DNA from: Bacteroidales bacterium UBA1182
GTDB taxonomy: Bacteria; Bacteroidota; Bacteroidia; Bacteroidales; Bacteroidaceae
NCBI GenBank assembly: GCA_002310015.1
Contig: DBYQ01000094.1
Span: forward strand, 1,176-19,177
Reading direction: 5' to 3'
Length of the DNA: 18,002 nt
Shown here: positions 1 through 7,773 of the stretch, piece by piece
How positions within the stretch are numbered: the stretch's first letter is position 1
How the letters are laid out: each line of letters begins with the position of its first letter
Position numbers and translations under genes: made by a program
Notes under the pieces: model-generated
What the model was told of the DNA's origin: nothing
Database searches by the model: none
What the model saw: the letters and a program-made list of their open reading frames with translations, nothing else

Positions 1-3000
1 CGCAGCGTGCGCGGTGCCGATGCATAGCCTATGATGTTGTTCGTGCCGAGATAGATAATCTCATCAATGTTAGAGTCATCAATCACGAACGGGTCATAAT
101 TACCCACAAACATCACCCTACCGTCCTGGCTGCTGACCGCCGTGGGCGCTGCACTGCTGATGGTGACGCCACTGAACACGGGATTATGGATTTCACTGTC
201 AAGCAATGTAGTGGTCTGTTTCAGTACAGCCATTCCATTGCCGTCTAACATCCACTGACTGCCGAGGAACTGCACGAGTGCTTCATTCGAAAAAATAATT
301 GTTTCACCCTGTGTGATGTCATTTGATGTTGTCTTACGACAGTTGGTGACATTTACCGTGCCGCCTTCGGCTATCAACAGGTCGAGACCGCCTGTCATGA
401 TTGGATCGGAGTAGTTGCCTAAGAACCAACTTTGCTCAAGTGTGTGAATACCGCCTTCCGAGCCTCCACCATAGAAGATGCCGATGGAGGTGGCATCAAG
501 GCTGCCGTTCTGGTAGCAGTTAGAGACGGTGGTGGCCGATGTGGTACCGTGGCCTACTATGCCACCGATATGCAAACCGTAGGTATGCACAGATGCAGCC
601 ATCCAGCAGTCGTGGATGCTGTTCGTGCCACCCAGGGCCGCGCCCACGAGACCGGCACAATAATCACCGCCCTTCACGCTGCCTGTGACTTTCACGCTGC
701 GAATAGTGGCACCTTTGATATAACGGAACGGCGCAGCGTAGTCAACATCTGTCTGATCAATGCTTACGTTGAGCGTATGGCCAGCGCCGTCAAAGGTGCC
801 GCAGAACGGATAGTCTGCCGTACCCACCATCGTCGAGACATTGATGTCGGCTCCGAGCAACACGTTCTTCCCGGCAAAGGTCTCTCCGGATGCCACTCGC
901 TGGGCAAAGGCTGTCCAATCGGCATCTGAATTGATAGTGAGATTGACACCGTCCTGCCACTTGACAATGTAGGGCTGACCGGCCTCAATGCTTGTGACCT
1001 CTGTAAAGTTCAGCGTCAGCGTGCTGCCGCTTAGGTTAGAACTGCCGAGTTTCATCACAGTGGCCCCTTCAAGCGGCGTACCGCTGAAGTTGCTTACGCT
1101 AAAGGGCACGCACAGCGTATTCCAGTTGCCGTCGTGGTAAAACGTCCTGCCGTTCAGGACAACAATCTTATTGTTCGCCTTACCGCTTCCGATAATCGCG
1201 TCGATTGTACTGCTGTTGTCTGCGGCGTCGGCCAATTCCACTTCCCATCCGGCATAGAGCGTTACCTTGCCGTCGGCATCGAATGGAATGGCAGTGGCCG
1301 GTGTGGTCATGCCCGTATTGCAGTACCAGTCCACAAAATCGCTGCCGAGAGAAGACTGATTGAAACTGATAGCCGCATGGAAGGCACCGTTACCCGCATT
1401 GTGGGCATCGAGCAGCCAATCATCAGTGTTGACAATGGGACTGTAGGAACCACTGAACTGCCCTTCGGCGAATGAGTCGGACGTCGGGGCATTGCTGCTG
1501 AGGGTCACACCATAGAACACTGGATTCTCAATATCCGCAGCGGCCCTTTCAGACGACGGCTTCAGTATCAATCTTCCGTTGCCGTCTAACGTCCACTGAC
1601 TGCCGAGGAAATCTCTGTAAGCGTAGTCGTCAGTAGTAATGAGTAAAACTTTGGTACCCTGCGTGATGTCATCATCGTCATGGCGACAGTTGGTGACGCT
1701 GACCGTGCCGCCGTCGGCCAGTAGCAAGTTGATGCCGCCTTTCATGCCGCGGTTGTAGGTGCCAGTGGCCCAGCAGTTCACAAGGGTGTGTGTGCCGCCT
1801 TCAGAGCCTCCGCCGTAAAAGACGCCGATGTTGGTGGTGCTGAGGGTACCGTTCATATAGCAGTTGGCGATGGTGGTGGCCGATGTGGTGCCGTGGCCCA
1901 GGATGCCGCCTATTTGCGAGCCGCCGGTCGTCACCGTTGCGGCCATCCAGCAGGCGTGGATGCTGTTCGTGCCTCCCAGGGCCGCACCCACGAGGCCGGA
2001 GCAGTAATCGCCGCCATTTATGCTGCCCGTGACCTTTACGTTGCAGATGGTGGCACCATTGATGTAGCGGAACGGAGCTGCGTAGTCGGCATCTGGCTGG
2101 TTGATGTAGAGGTTGATGGTGTGTCCGTTGCCGTCGAAGGTGCCGCAGAACGGATGGTCGGCTGTGCCTGCCATAGTGGTGACAGAGATGTCGGCACCCA
2201 GCATCACGTTCTTCCCGGCAAAGGTTTCTCCGCTGTTCACGCGCTCGGCGAAGGCTGTCCACTCGGAGTTGTCGTTGATGAGAAGGTCGGCGCCGTTAGC
2301 CCATTGGACGATATAAGGTTGTCCGGCTTCAATGCTCGTGGCCTCCGTGAAGTTCAGCGTCAGCGTGCCGTCGGTGAAGTCCGAGCCGCTGAGCGCCTTC
2401 ACCGTGGCCCCTTCAAGCGGGGTGCCGTTGAAGTCACTGAGGGAGAAAGGCAGGCACAGCGTATTCCACTCGTTACGATGGCGGTAAAACGTGTGGCCCT
2501 GAAGTATCACATCGTGGTGCTTCTGCCCATTGGCAAGGGCGGCGATGGTCTGCGTGTTGTTGGCATTTTCGACCAGAGGTTTGAAATCGACGGTGGCAAA
2601 TGTAATTATATCCGTCCACTCAGAGGGGTTGTTGTCTATTATTGACCGCACCTGGAACTCATAGTTGGTTTGGGGTTCCAGCCCGTTCAATCTTATGCTT
2701 TTCTCTGTGGTGGGGATGATAGTCCAATTCACTGTCGTCCGGTAGAGGCTGATATCGTCAAGGATGAGCCAAGAGTTGTTTCTGCTCTTATGGCGGAAGG
2801 CAATATAGCCTTCCTGGCCGTTATAACTGTCTAGGGAAAAGGTATATTGCTCCAACTCAAAGTAGGAATTGGAGGTTGAAGCATCTATAGTACCTATTGA
2901 GGTAAAGGTGCCGGGGACATTGTCGGTTATGGTAGAGACCAGCACTTCGCACTTGTCATAAGATGCGTCGAACGACTTGCTGTAGAAATGCGCCCTGAAA

Positions 3001-6000
3001 TCAATAACACCCGATAATTTCACCTTTGGCGAAACGAGCCATTCGTCAACATCGAGAACTTCTACTTGTTCCACATTATTGTTGCTGTCATATCCCAGGA
3101 CAATATTTGTTGATTGAGCCATGTGATTGGTTTCGAACAGATCCTCTGTTCCTATAAGTCTCCAGTTGGATGGAATATTATTATGGACATTTTTCCACTG
3201 TCCGAGTCCGTTCTCAAAGTCATCGGAGAGTAGTGCCTTTTCCCTATATTGTAAATCGAAAATATCGGCATTGCCAGTCCATGACAAATTAGCACTCGTG
3301 GCAGTGATGTCTGATGCCGCAGGTTGTTGGGGAATGACAGGAGGAGTATATGTCGTGAACGAGAAATCGTCTACATAAAAGAAATCACATTCAGGACTGA
3401 CCTTAATGGCGACATATCTGGTGCCTACAGGGTAATTGATATAATAGCGTCTCCATTCTGTATTATTACAGAAAGTAGGTACATTTTCATTATCCCATGT
3501 AAAGGCAGCGGGGTCTCTGGTCGTTGTAGAGTAGCCCACTCTGAACTTGACAGGCATTGCGCCTTCATTGGCTTTCCTATAATGGAATGATATTGCCAAA
3601 TCATGATTCTCGCAGTCCAAAAGCGGAGAAATGAGGTACTGGTAATTACTTAGATCCTGATAAAACATGAAACCATACTCGCCGCTACGCTTGGATGAAG
3701 TATTGATTCCCGTCCAATCGGGAATACAGTCTATCATGCGCCAGCCTCCCATACCATTCTCAAAGCCTTCGGTGCATGGAATATTGATTGGGACATTTTC
3801 GGTGATCCATCTGACGTTTGCGTAACAGCTGCGACCGTTGTCGGAATACAAGGCTCTCACGCGGAGATCATAAGTGGTGTTGGGCTGCAGACCGCTCAGA
3901 TTGACAGTAGTTCCAGCCTGGCTTACCAAATTCGTCCAATCTTTATCGCCCAGTTTCCTATACTGGTAAGCATAGCCTGTAGCTGAAGCGGCAGCCGTCC
4001 ATGTCACTGTTGCTCCATGAGGGGTCAAGTTGCTCACGGCCAGCTGAGTAGGCTTCGCGTATGATGAATATTCTTCGAAGGTGAAATCGTCTACTAATAA
4101 ATAATCCTGCATTATAGCATTGTATCGGACTGCAATAAACTGTACACCTGCAGGAAAGGCGTTTTGATACAAAGTCCAATTGGGTCCGGCTATTAGCTCA
4201 CTACCCCATGTGAAGGCAGAAGGGTCATTGGTCGTTGTGGAGTAGCCGACTTGGAATGCTACATTATTCATAGAGGTTACTGCACGCCATCTCTTGTAAT
4301 AGAAGGAAACAATAGTGCCAGTAGTACCAGGAAGACGGGGGGAAATCAGATATTGGGGTGCTTGATCCGAAGTCCTGAACAGGAATCCATTCTCGCCGTC
4401 GCGCTTGGCTTTTGGATCAACACCACTCCACTTATGGAGATTCGCCGTACTCCAGCGTTCCAAACCATTCTCAAAACCGTATTCGAAGGGCAATTCCTTG
4501 GCTGTAGTAAAAACATACGACAGATAGATACTTGTATCTTCACCGTAGTGGGCTCTTACACGGAAGTCGTAGTCGGTGTCGGGCGACAGACCGCTGAGGT
4601 CAGCAGATAATGTCGTCGTATAGGATTCGTCAGACCATGATTCTTCACTCTTCTTCTTGTATTGGTAGGAATAGCCTGTAATGGTGTTGTTCACATCTGG
4701 CTCCTCCCATGTCAAAGTACCATCTTGGTCGGTCATCTTACTTACACTGATACTGGCAGGAGAGGGAGTGGTACAAGCAGTAAAGCTGAAATCGTCAACT
4801 AACCAACGATCACTTGAATTAGTTGTTCTTATTGCAATATATCTGGTCCCTTGTGGAAAGGTTCTTTCATAATGGTTATATGGTATTTCCAAGTCATTAT
4901 GGTAGTCATCCTTTTCCATTATTATTTCTAAGTCCCAGGTGAAAGCCTCGATGTCATTGGTCGTGGTGGAATAGCCCACTTGAAGAACAGATAGGGCTGA
5001 TTCAACTCGTCTCTTATAATAGAAAGATATCGTTATAGGCGAATAATAGTAGAGTTCAGGAGTAATAAGGCAGGTAGGCAAGAAAGCCCCGAATAAAAAA
5101 GAATAAGAGCCTTCGTGGCTTAAAAGATTACTATCCATAATTTCAGGATGATTTACACCTTCTGCGCTCAAGAGCGTCCAGCCTTCTGCAATCAGGTCAT
5201 TGTTCTCGAAACCATACAAGTATGGCAGTCTTTTTCCTGTGAAATGGGGTCCATAACAAATCTGGCTATCGGCAACTCTCACTTCTTCATCCCATTTGCC
5301 TGGTACATATTTTATGCTTACAGGGATACCTTCTGCACCGATGATAATATTGTCGCCCAGCCCATTCGATGGTGATACCGTGTTCATGTAGAACAGATTA
5401 GCGGTGTTACGCACTTTGACGGTCGCGGCAGCATTCTTGCAGGCAATGGGGTGATACTTACCATTGTCACGGGGCGTGAACGATCCCTTGAACAGGCAGT
5501 TCCTGAGGTTCAGCATCAGGTCGCCGCACGTACCAACAAGTCCGCCGGCATAATGGCCGAAGCCGCTGATGGTGGCACTGCAGACGCAATTCCGTAGGGT
5601 GAGCGTGCCGCCGCCTATGTCGTACCCCACGATGCCGCCCGCAACATTCACCGTGTTGATGGTGCCGCTGACGGTAAGGTTCTGGATGGTGGCACCGTTG
5701 GTCGTTATGAAGGGCGCCGTAATAGCGTCACCGCTCAGACTGACATTCAGCGTCTTCCCGTTGCCGTCGAAATGGCCGGTAAAGGGGCGGATGCCGAACA
5801 TCTTGGTGACGGCGGTCGTGTTGTCATATTCGCACCAGTCCTCGCTTGCCAACTCGTAGAACTTGTCGGTGTAGAAATCACCGATAATGTCATCGGCCAT
5901 GTCGTCAGCCAGCGCATCCCACTCGCCTGAATTGCAGATGAGGAAGGGGGCTTCTTCCGTGCCTCCACCCCATATCTTCTTCACCGTAACAGGGAAAGGG

Positions 6001-6455
6001 CTGCCCTCCATCTCGAAAACCTTTTGTGATGTGTTATTTACAAAGATACGGACATAAAAGGTGTGCTCTGTGGCGCCCTCCGGGAACTGGAAATCCGAGA
6101 AGCTATTGACGAGTATGGCTGCTTCAAAGCCATGGTCGCCAGTGGTATTATACTGGGCATTCACATCAGGCCTGTAAACGAGCTGAGCGCCGTCGCGCCA
6201 AACCCGGTTATTGCAGGCTGCGTCCGAATAGAAGATGAATTCTGGACCTATCGACCTGTCCGGATAGGCCTTGTCCACGGCCCAACCCTGGATGAAGATG
6301 TAGCCCGTACCGCCCTTGATGTAATCCAGGTTGTAATAGGGCACTTCATTTGAATTTTGCCCTACAGCCTCCAGCGAGAACAACACTGCGAGCAGCAGGG
6401 TGAGTGCCGCCCGTGTAAAAAATGAAATACTTGTTTTTGAGCGTTGCTCCATCAT
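1..6455 (-). CDS. Giant exported multidomain surface protein (GLUG-like, choice-of-anchor/cleaved-adhesin, FN3), C-terminus outside window
   Basis: An uninterrupted minus-strand frame runs from ATG at 6455 off the left edge, giving at least 2,151 codons. I chose this start because it begins a clean signal peptide (residues 1-32, short basic n-region, Leu-rich core, AVG cleavage site). An in-frame ATG at 6521 would add 22 residues before it. Approximate domains in order: unrecognised N-terminal region 34-160; GLUG-like beta-helix 161-330; choice-of-anchor J/cleaved-adhesin domain 416-557; FN3 558-645; second anchor domain 650-793; FN3 797-885; third anchor domain 889-1033; an FN3 split by a fourth anchor domain (1036-1285); WNTLCLPF-type plus GLUG module 1290-1650; InlB/Listeria-Bacteroides-like repeat 1676-1740; second WNTLCLPF/GLUG module from 1742. 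Such architectures are known in secreted or surface proteins of Bacteroidetes, often exported by type IX secretion, but the sorting tail cannot be seen. A role in adhesion or glycan/protein binding is inference. No enzymatic domain was recognised. Confidence 0.85.
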   Translation of the reverse strand, partial: MMEQRSKTSISFFTRAALTLLLAVLFSLEAVGQNSNEVPYYNLDYIKGGTGYIFIQGWAVDKAYPDRSIGPEFIFYSDAACNNRVWRDGAQLVYRPDVNAQYNTTGDHGFEAAILVNSFSDFQFPEGATEHTFYVRIFVNNTSQKVFEMEGSPFPVTVKKIWGGGTEEAPFLICNSGEWDALADDMADDIIGDFYTDKFYELASEDWCEYDNTTAVTKMFGIRPFTGHFDGNGKTLNVSLSGDAITAPFITTNGATIQNLTVSGTINTVNVAGGIVGYDIGGGTLTLRNCVCSATISGFGHYAGGLVGTCGDLMLNLRNCLFKGSFTPRDNGKYHPIACKNAAATVKVRNTANLFYMNTVSPSNGLGDNIIIGAEGIPVSIKYVPGKWDEEVRVADSQICYGPHFTGKRLPYLYGFENNDLIAEGWTLLSAEGVNHPEIMDSNLLSHEGSYSFLFGAFLPTCLITPELYYYSPITISFYYKRRVESALSVLQVGYSTTTNDIEAFTWDLEIIMEKDDYHNDLEIPYNHYERTFPQGTRYIAIRTTNSSDRWLVDDFSFTACTTPSPASISVSKMTDQDGTLTWEEPDVNNTITGYSYQYKKKSEESWSDESYTTTLSADLSGLSPDTDYDFRVRAHYGEDTSIYLSYVFTTAKELPFEYGFENGLERWSTANLHKWSGVDPKAKRDGENGFLFRTSDQAPQYLISPRLPGTTGTIVSFYYKRWRAVTSMNNVAFQVGYSTTTNDPSAFTWGSELIAGPNWTLYQNAFPAGVQFIAVRYNAIMQDYLLVDDFTFEEYSSYAKPTQLAVSNLTPHGATVTWTAAASATGYAYQYRKLGDKDWTNLVSQAGTTVNLSGLQPNTTYDLRVRALYSDNGRSCYANVRWITENVPINIPCTEGFENGMGGWRMIDCIPDWTGINTSSKRSGEYGFMFYQDLSNYQYLISPLLDCENHDLAISFHYRKANEGAMPVKFRVGYSTTTRDPAAFTWDNENVPTFCNNTEWRRYYINYPVGTRYVAIKVSPECDFFYVDDFSFTTYTPPVIPQQPAASDITATSANLSWTGNADIFDLQYREKALLSDDFENGLGQWKNVHNNIPSNWRLIGTEDLFETNHMAQSTNIVLGYDSNNNVEQVEVLDVDEWLVSPKVKLSGVIDFRAHFYSKSFDASYDKCEVLVSTITDNVPGTFTSIGTIDASTSNSYFELEQYTFSLDSYNGQEGYIAFRHKSRNNSWLILDDISLYRTTVNWTIIPTTEKSIRLNGLEPQTNYEFQVRSIIDNNPSEWTDIITFATVDFKPLVENANNTQTIAALANGQKHHDVILQGHTFYRHRNEWNTLCLPFSLSDFNGTPLEGATVKALSGSDFTDGTLTLNFTEATSIEAGQPYIVQWANGADLLINDNSEWTAFAERVNSGETFAGKNVMLGADISVTTMAGTADHPFCGTFDGNGHTINLYINQPDADYAAPFRYINGATICNVKVTGSINGGDYCSGLVGAALGGTNSIHACWMAATVTTGGSQIGGILGHGTTSATTIANCYMNGTLSTTNIGVFYGGGSEGGTHTLVNCWATGTYNRGMKGGINLLLADGGTVSVTNCRHDDDDITQGTKVLLITTDDYAYRDFLGSQWTLDGNGRLILKPSSERAAADIENPVFYGVTLSSNAPTSDSFAEGQFSGSYSPIVNTDDWLLDAHNAGNGAFHAAISFNQSSLGSDFVDWYCNTGMTTPATAIPFDADGKVTLYAGWEVELADAADNSSTIDAIIGSGKANNKIVVLNGRTFYHDGNWNTLCVPFSVSNFSGTPLEGATVMKLGSSNLSGSTLTLNFTEVTSIEAGQPYIVKWQDGVNLTINSDADWTAFAQRVASGETFAGKNVLLGADINVSTMVGTADYPFCGTFDGAGHTLNVSIDQTDVDYAAPFRYIKGATIRSVKVTGSVKGGDYCAGLVGAALGGTNSIHDCWMAASVHTYGLHIGGIVGHGTTSATTVSNCYQNGSLDATSIGIFYGGGSEGGIHTLEQSWFLGNYSDPIMTGGLDLLIAEGGTVNVTNCRKTTSNDITQGETIIFSNEALVQFLGSQWMLDGNGMAVLKQTTTLLDSEIHNPVFSGVTISSAAPTAVSSQDGRVMFVGNYDPFVIDDSNIDEIIYLGTNNIIGYASAPRTL
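230..1160 (-). repeat. Internal duplicated module, downstream copy
   Basis: This stretch of the giant surface-protein gene is a diverged copy of 1570-2510, offset by about 1,341-1,344 bases. Matching landmarks are the WNTLC-PF segment (about 1116 versus 2460), the AGKNV segment (about 865 versus 2213), the GGTNSIH segment (about 615 versus 1960) and the LGSQW-LDGNG segment (about 240 versus 1581). The copies are highly similar at both DNA and protein level, with mostly substitutions and a few in-frame codon indels. This implies tandem duplication within the gene. Confidence 0.8.
1570..2510 (-). repeat. Internal duplicated module, upstream copy
   Basis: This is the partner of the 230-1160 copy. 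Each copy encodes a beta-sandwich-like opening (HTFYRHRNEWNTLCLPFSL here) followed by GLUG-type beta-helix turns with repeated GGI-GH and NCY-NG segments. Between the two copies lies an InlB/Listeria-Bacteroides-type repeat (DADGKVTLYAGWE at about 1240-1275). The duplication unit is therefore about 1.34 kb, including that spacer. Confidence 0.8.
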
Positions 6456-6524
6456 TCTCTCGCATAGAAGAGTCCAAGCCCGCTTGGCTCCTCCCTTGCT
6501 TAAAAGACTAATTGACGACATGAT

Positions 6525-6565
6525 AAAAAAGGACCATTACTTTATTACGACCCGTAAAGTTAATG
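6525..6565 (-). terminator. Possible weak terminator after the maturase gene
   Basis: On the minus strand, CATTAACTTT (6565-6556) pairs with AAAGTAATG (6543-6535) with one bulged base. Four bases and then a run of six T (6530-6525) follow. The stem is AT-rich and separated from the T run, so termination would be partial at best. It lies in the 52-base gap before the upstream in-frame ATG (6521) of the giant surface protein, and it favours the downstream start at 6455 if it works. No convincing promoter for the giant gene was found in this gap. Confidence 0.35.
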
Positions 6566-6573
6566 ATTATTAG

Positions 6574-7773
6574 TTAAATAAGATGTCCATTTTTCAGTTT
6601 ATGGATGATGTGTTGAAAAAACATCTTGTAGCCGGCACAAAGGTAGTTGCGGCGCTCCACTTGCGGTGCAACACCATGCGGCGTTGTACTCATAGTCAGA
6701 CGTTCAATCAGGCGGTCTTTGGGGCAGCCGCCAAAACATAGATGGGCCACATCACAGTGCAGGCACTGAGTGGGAAGGCTGTCCAGTTTGTACTCGCCAA
6801 AACGGCGGTTGGTCTGCATCATGTCATAAAGGGGAGAATCCATGATGTTGCCTATACGGTATTCCGGAAATACATACCGGTCACATCGGTAAAGGTCTCC
6901 ATTCTTTTCTATCACTCCGCAATGACCACAGACAGCCTCATGAACACACAGACCGGCAGGACGGCGGGTCATATTGCCAATGGCAGCCTCAATTACCTGT
7001 ATAAACTTGTGGCCTACGTCTTTCTTTAACCAAAGATCAAATACCGTGCACAGGAACTTGCCGTAAGAATCAGCAGGCACGCTGTAAGGAGCCAGCGCCC
7101 CACTCTGCTCTGTGGAATAAAGTCCCGGCGGCAATCCCACATTTCCATTGTCAATTGTTTTAGGCAGGCTTTCCACCACCGGCAGGAACTGCATATAATC
7201 AGAAAACTCACGCAAGAAACCATACACCTCTGTTGCGTGGCCGGAATTTGAAGCATTGACTGTGGTCAGTGTGTTGAACTCAACGCCGTGTTTCAACAAC
7301 AGTTCAACGCCATGCATCACTTTACTGAAAGTCCCTACTCCATGCACGTCTTTTCTATATATATTATGCAGATGCTCAGGACCATCAATGCTTATACCTA
7401 TACGAAAACGGTTATCATGAAAAAAACGGCACCAGTCATCAGTAAGCAAAGTGCCGTTGGTCTGAAGCGTGTTTAGGATTCGGCGGTCGGCGCCGTACTT
7501 TTGCTGCAACTGCATGGCACGCTCAAAGAACGGTATTCCGCAGAGCGTAGGTTCGCCGCCGTGCCATGCGAACTCAATTTCAGCATAGCGTCCATGTATC
7601 TCTATGACCTGACGGATATAGCTCTCAAGCACACTGTCAAACATCAAGGCGGGAGCGGCATGTGCACCGCTCCCTTTCCCCAAGTAGTAACAATACTCAC
7701 AACGCAGGTTACATGCTGCGCCTACGGGTTTTACCTCAATTGCATAATGACGAAGGTCATCGGCTGCCATCAT
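6574..7773 (-). CDS. Anaerobic sulfatase-maturating enzyme (radical SAM/SPASM)
   Basis: A 399-residue cytoplasmic radical SAM enzyme, predicted to oxidise the active-site Ser or Cys of a sulfatase to C-alpha-formylglycine before export, without oxygen. The SAM-cluster motif C21-x3-C25-x2-C28 sits in KPVGAACNLRCEYCYYLG, and the SAM-binding GGEP is at 72-75. The C-terminal SPASM region has cysteines at 276, 282, 297, 337, 340, 346, 350 and 379. The spacing of the first seven matches the two auxiliary [4Fe-4S] clusters of known anSME proteins. D298, directly after C297, matches the position of the catalytic base Asp in that family. The ATG at 7773 overlaps the TGA of the sulfatase gene (ATGA), which indicates translational coupling. 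Tandem ATGs at 7773 and 7770 make the exact start ambiguous by one codon. The length is usual for the family (about 370-410). The immediately upstream sulfatase is its obvious substrate. Confidence 0.93.
   Translation of the reverse strand: MMAADDLRHYAIEVKPVGAACNLRCEYCYYLGKGSGAHAAPALMFDSVLESYIRQVIEIHGRYAEIEFAWHGGEPTLCGIPFFERAMQLQQKYGADRRILNTLQTNGTLLTDDWCRFFHDNRFRIGISIDGPEHLHNIYRKDVHGVGTFSKVMHGVELLLKHGVEFNTLTTVNASNSGHATEVYGFLREFSDYMQFLPVVESLPKTIDNGNVGLPPGLYSTEQSGALAPYSVPADSYGKFLCTVFDLWLKKDVGHKFIQVIEAAIGNMTRRPAGLCVHEAVCGHCGVIEKNGDLYRCDRYVFPEYRIGNIMDSPLYDMMQTNRRFGEYKLDSLPTQCLHCDVAHLCFGGCPKDRLIERLTMSTTPHGVAPQVERRNYLCAGYKMFFQHIIHKLKNGHLI

Noticed and set aside
432..2645. Long plus-strand open frames (432-929, 1134-1475, 1788-2645) and an Arg/His-rich minus-strand frame (1801-2262)
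   Set aside because: They lie antisense to, or in another frame of, the continuous giant surface-protein ORF. They have low-complexity, shadow-like composition and two of them mirror the module duplication.
3355..5210. Repeated motifs in the giant gene as a CRISPR array or mobile-element repeats
   Set aside because: The similarity is at protein-domain level (FN3 and anchor domains), with irregular spacing and an intact reading frame. There are no short identical repeats with unique spacers.
6456..6521. Upstream in-frame ATG (6521) as start of the giant surface protein
   Set aside because: It would place 22 extra residues before a well-formed signal peptide and sits next to a possible terminator T run. 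The ATG at 6455 gives a standard signal peptide.
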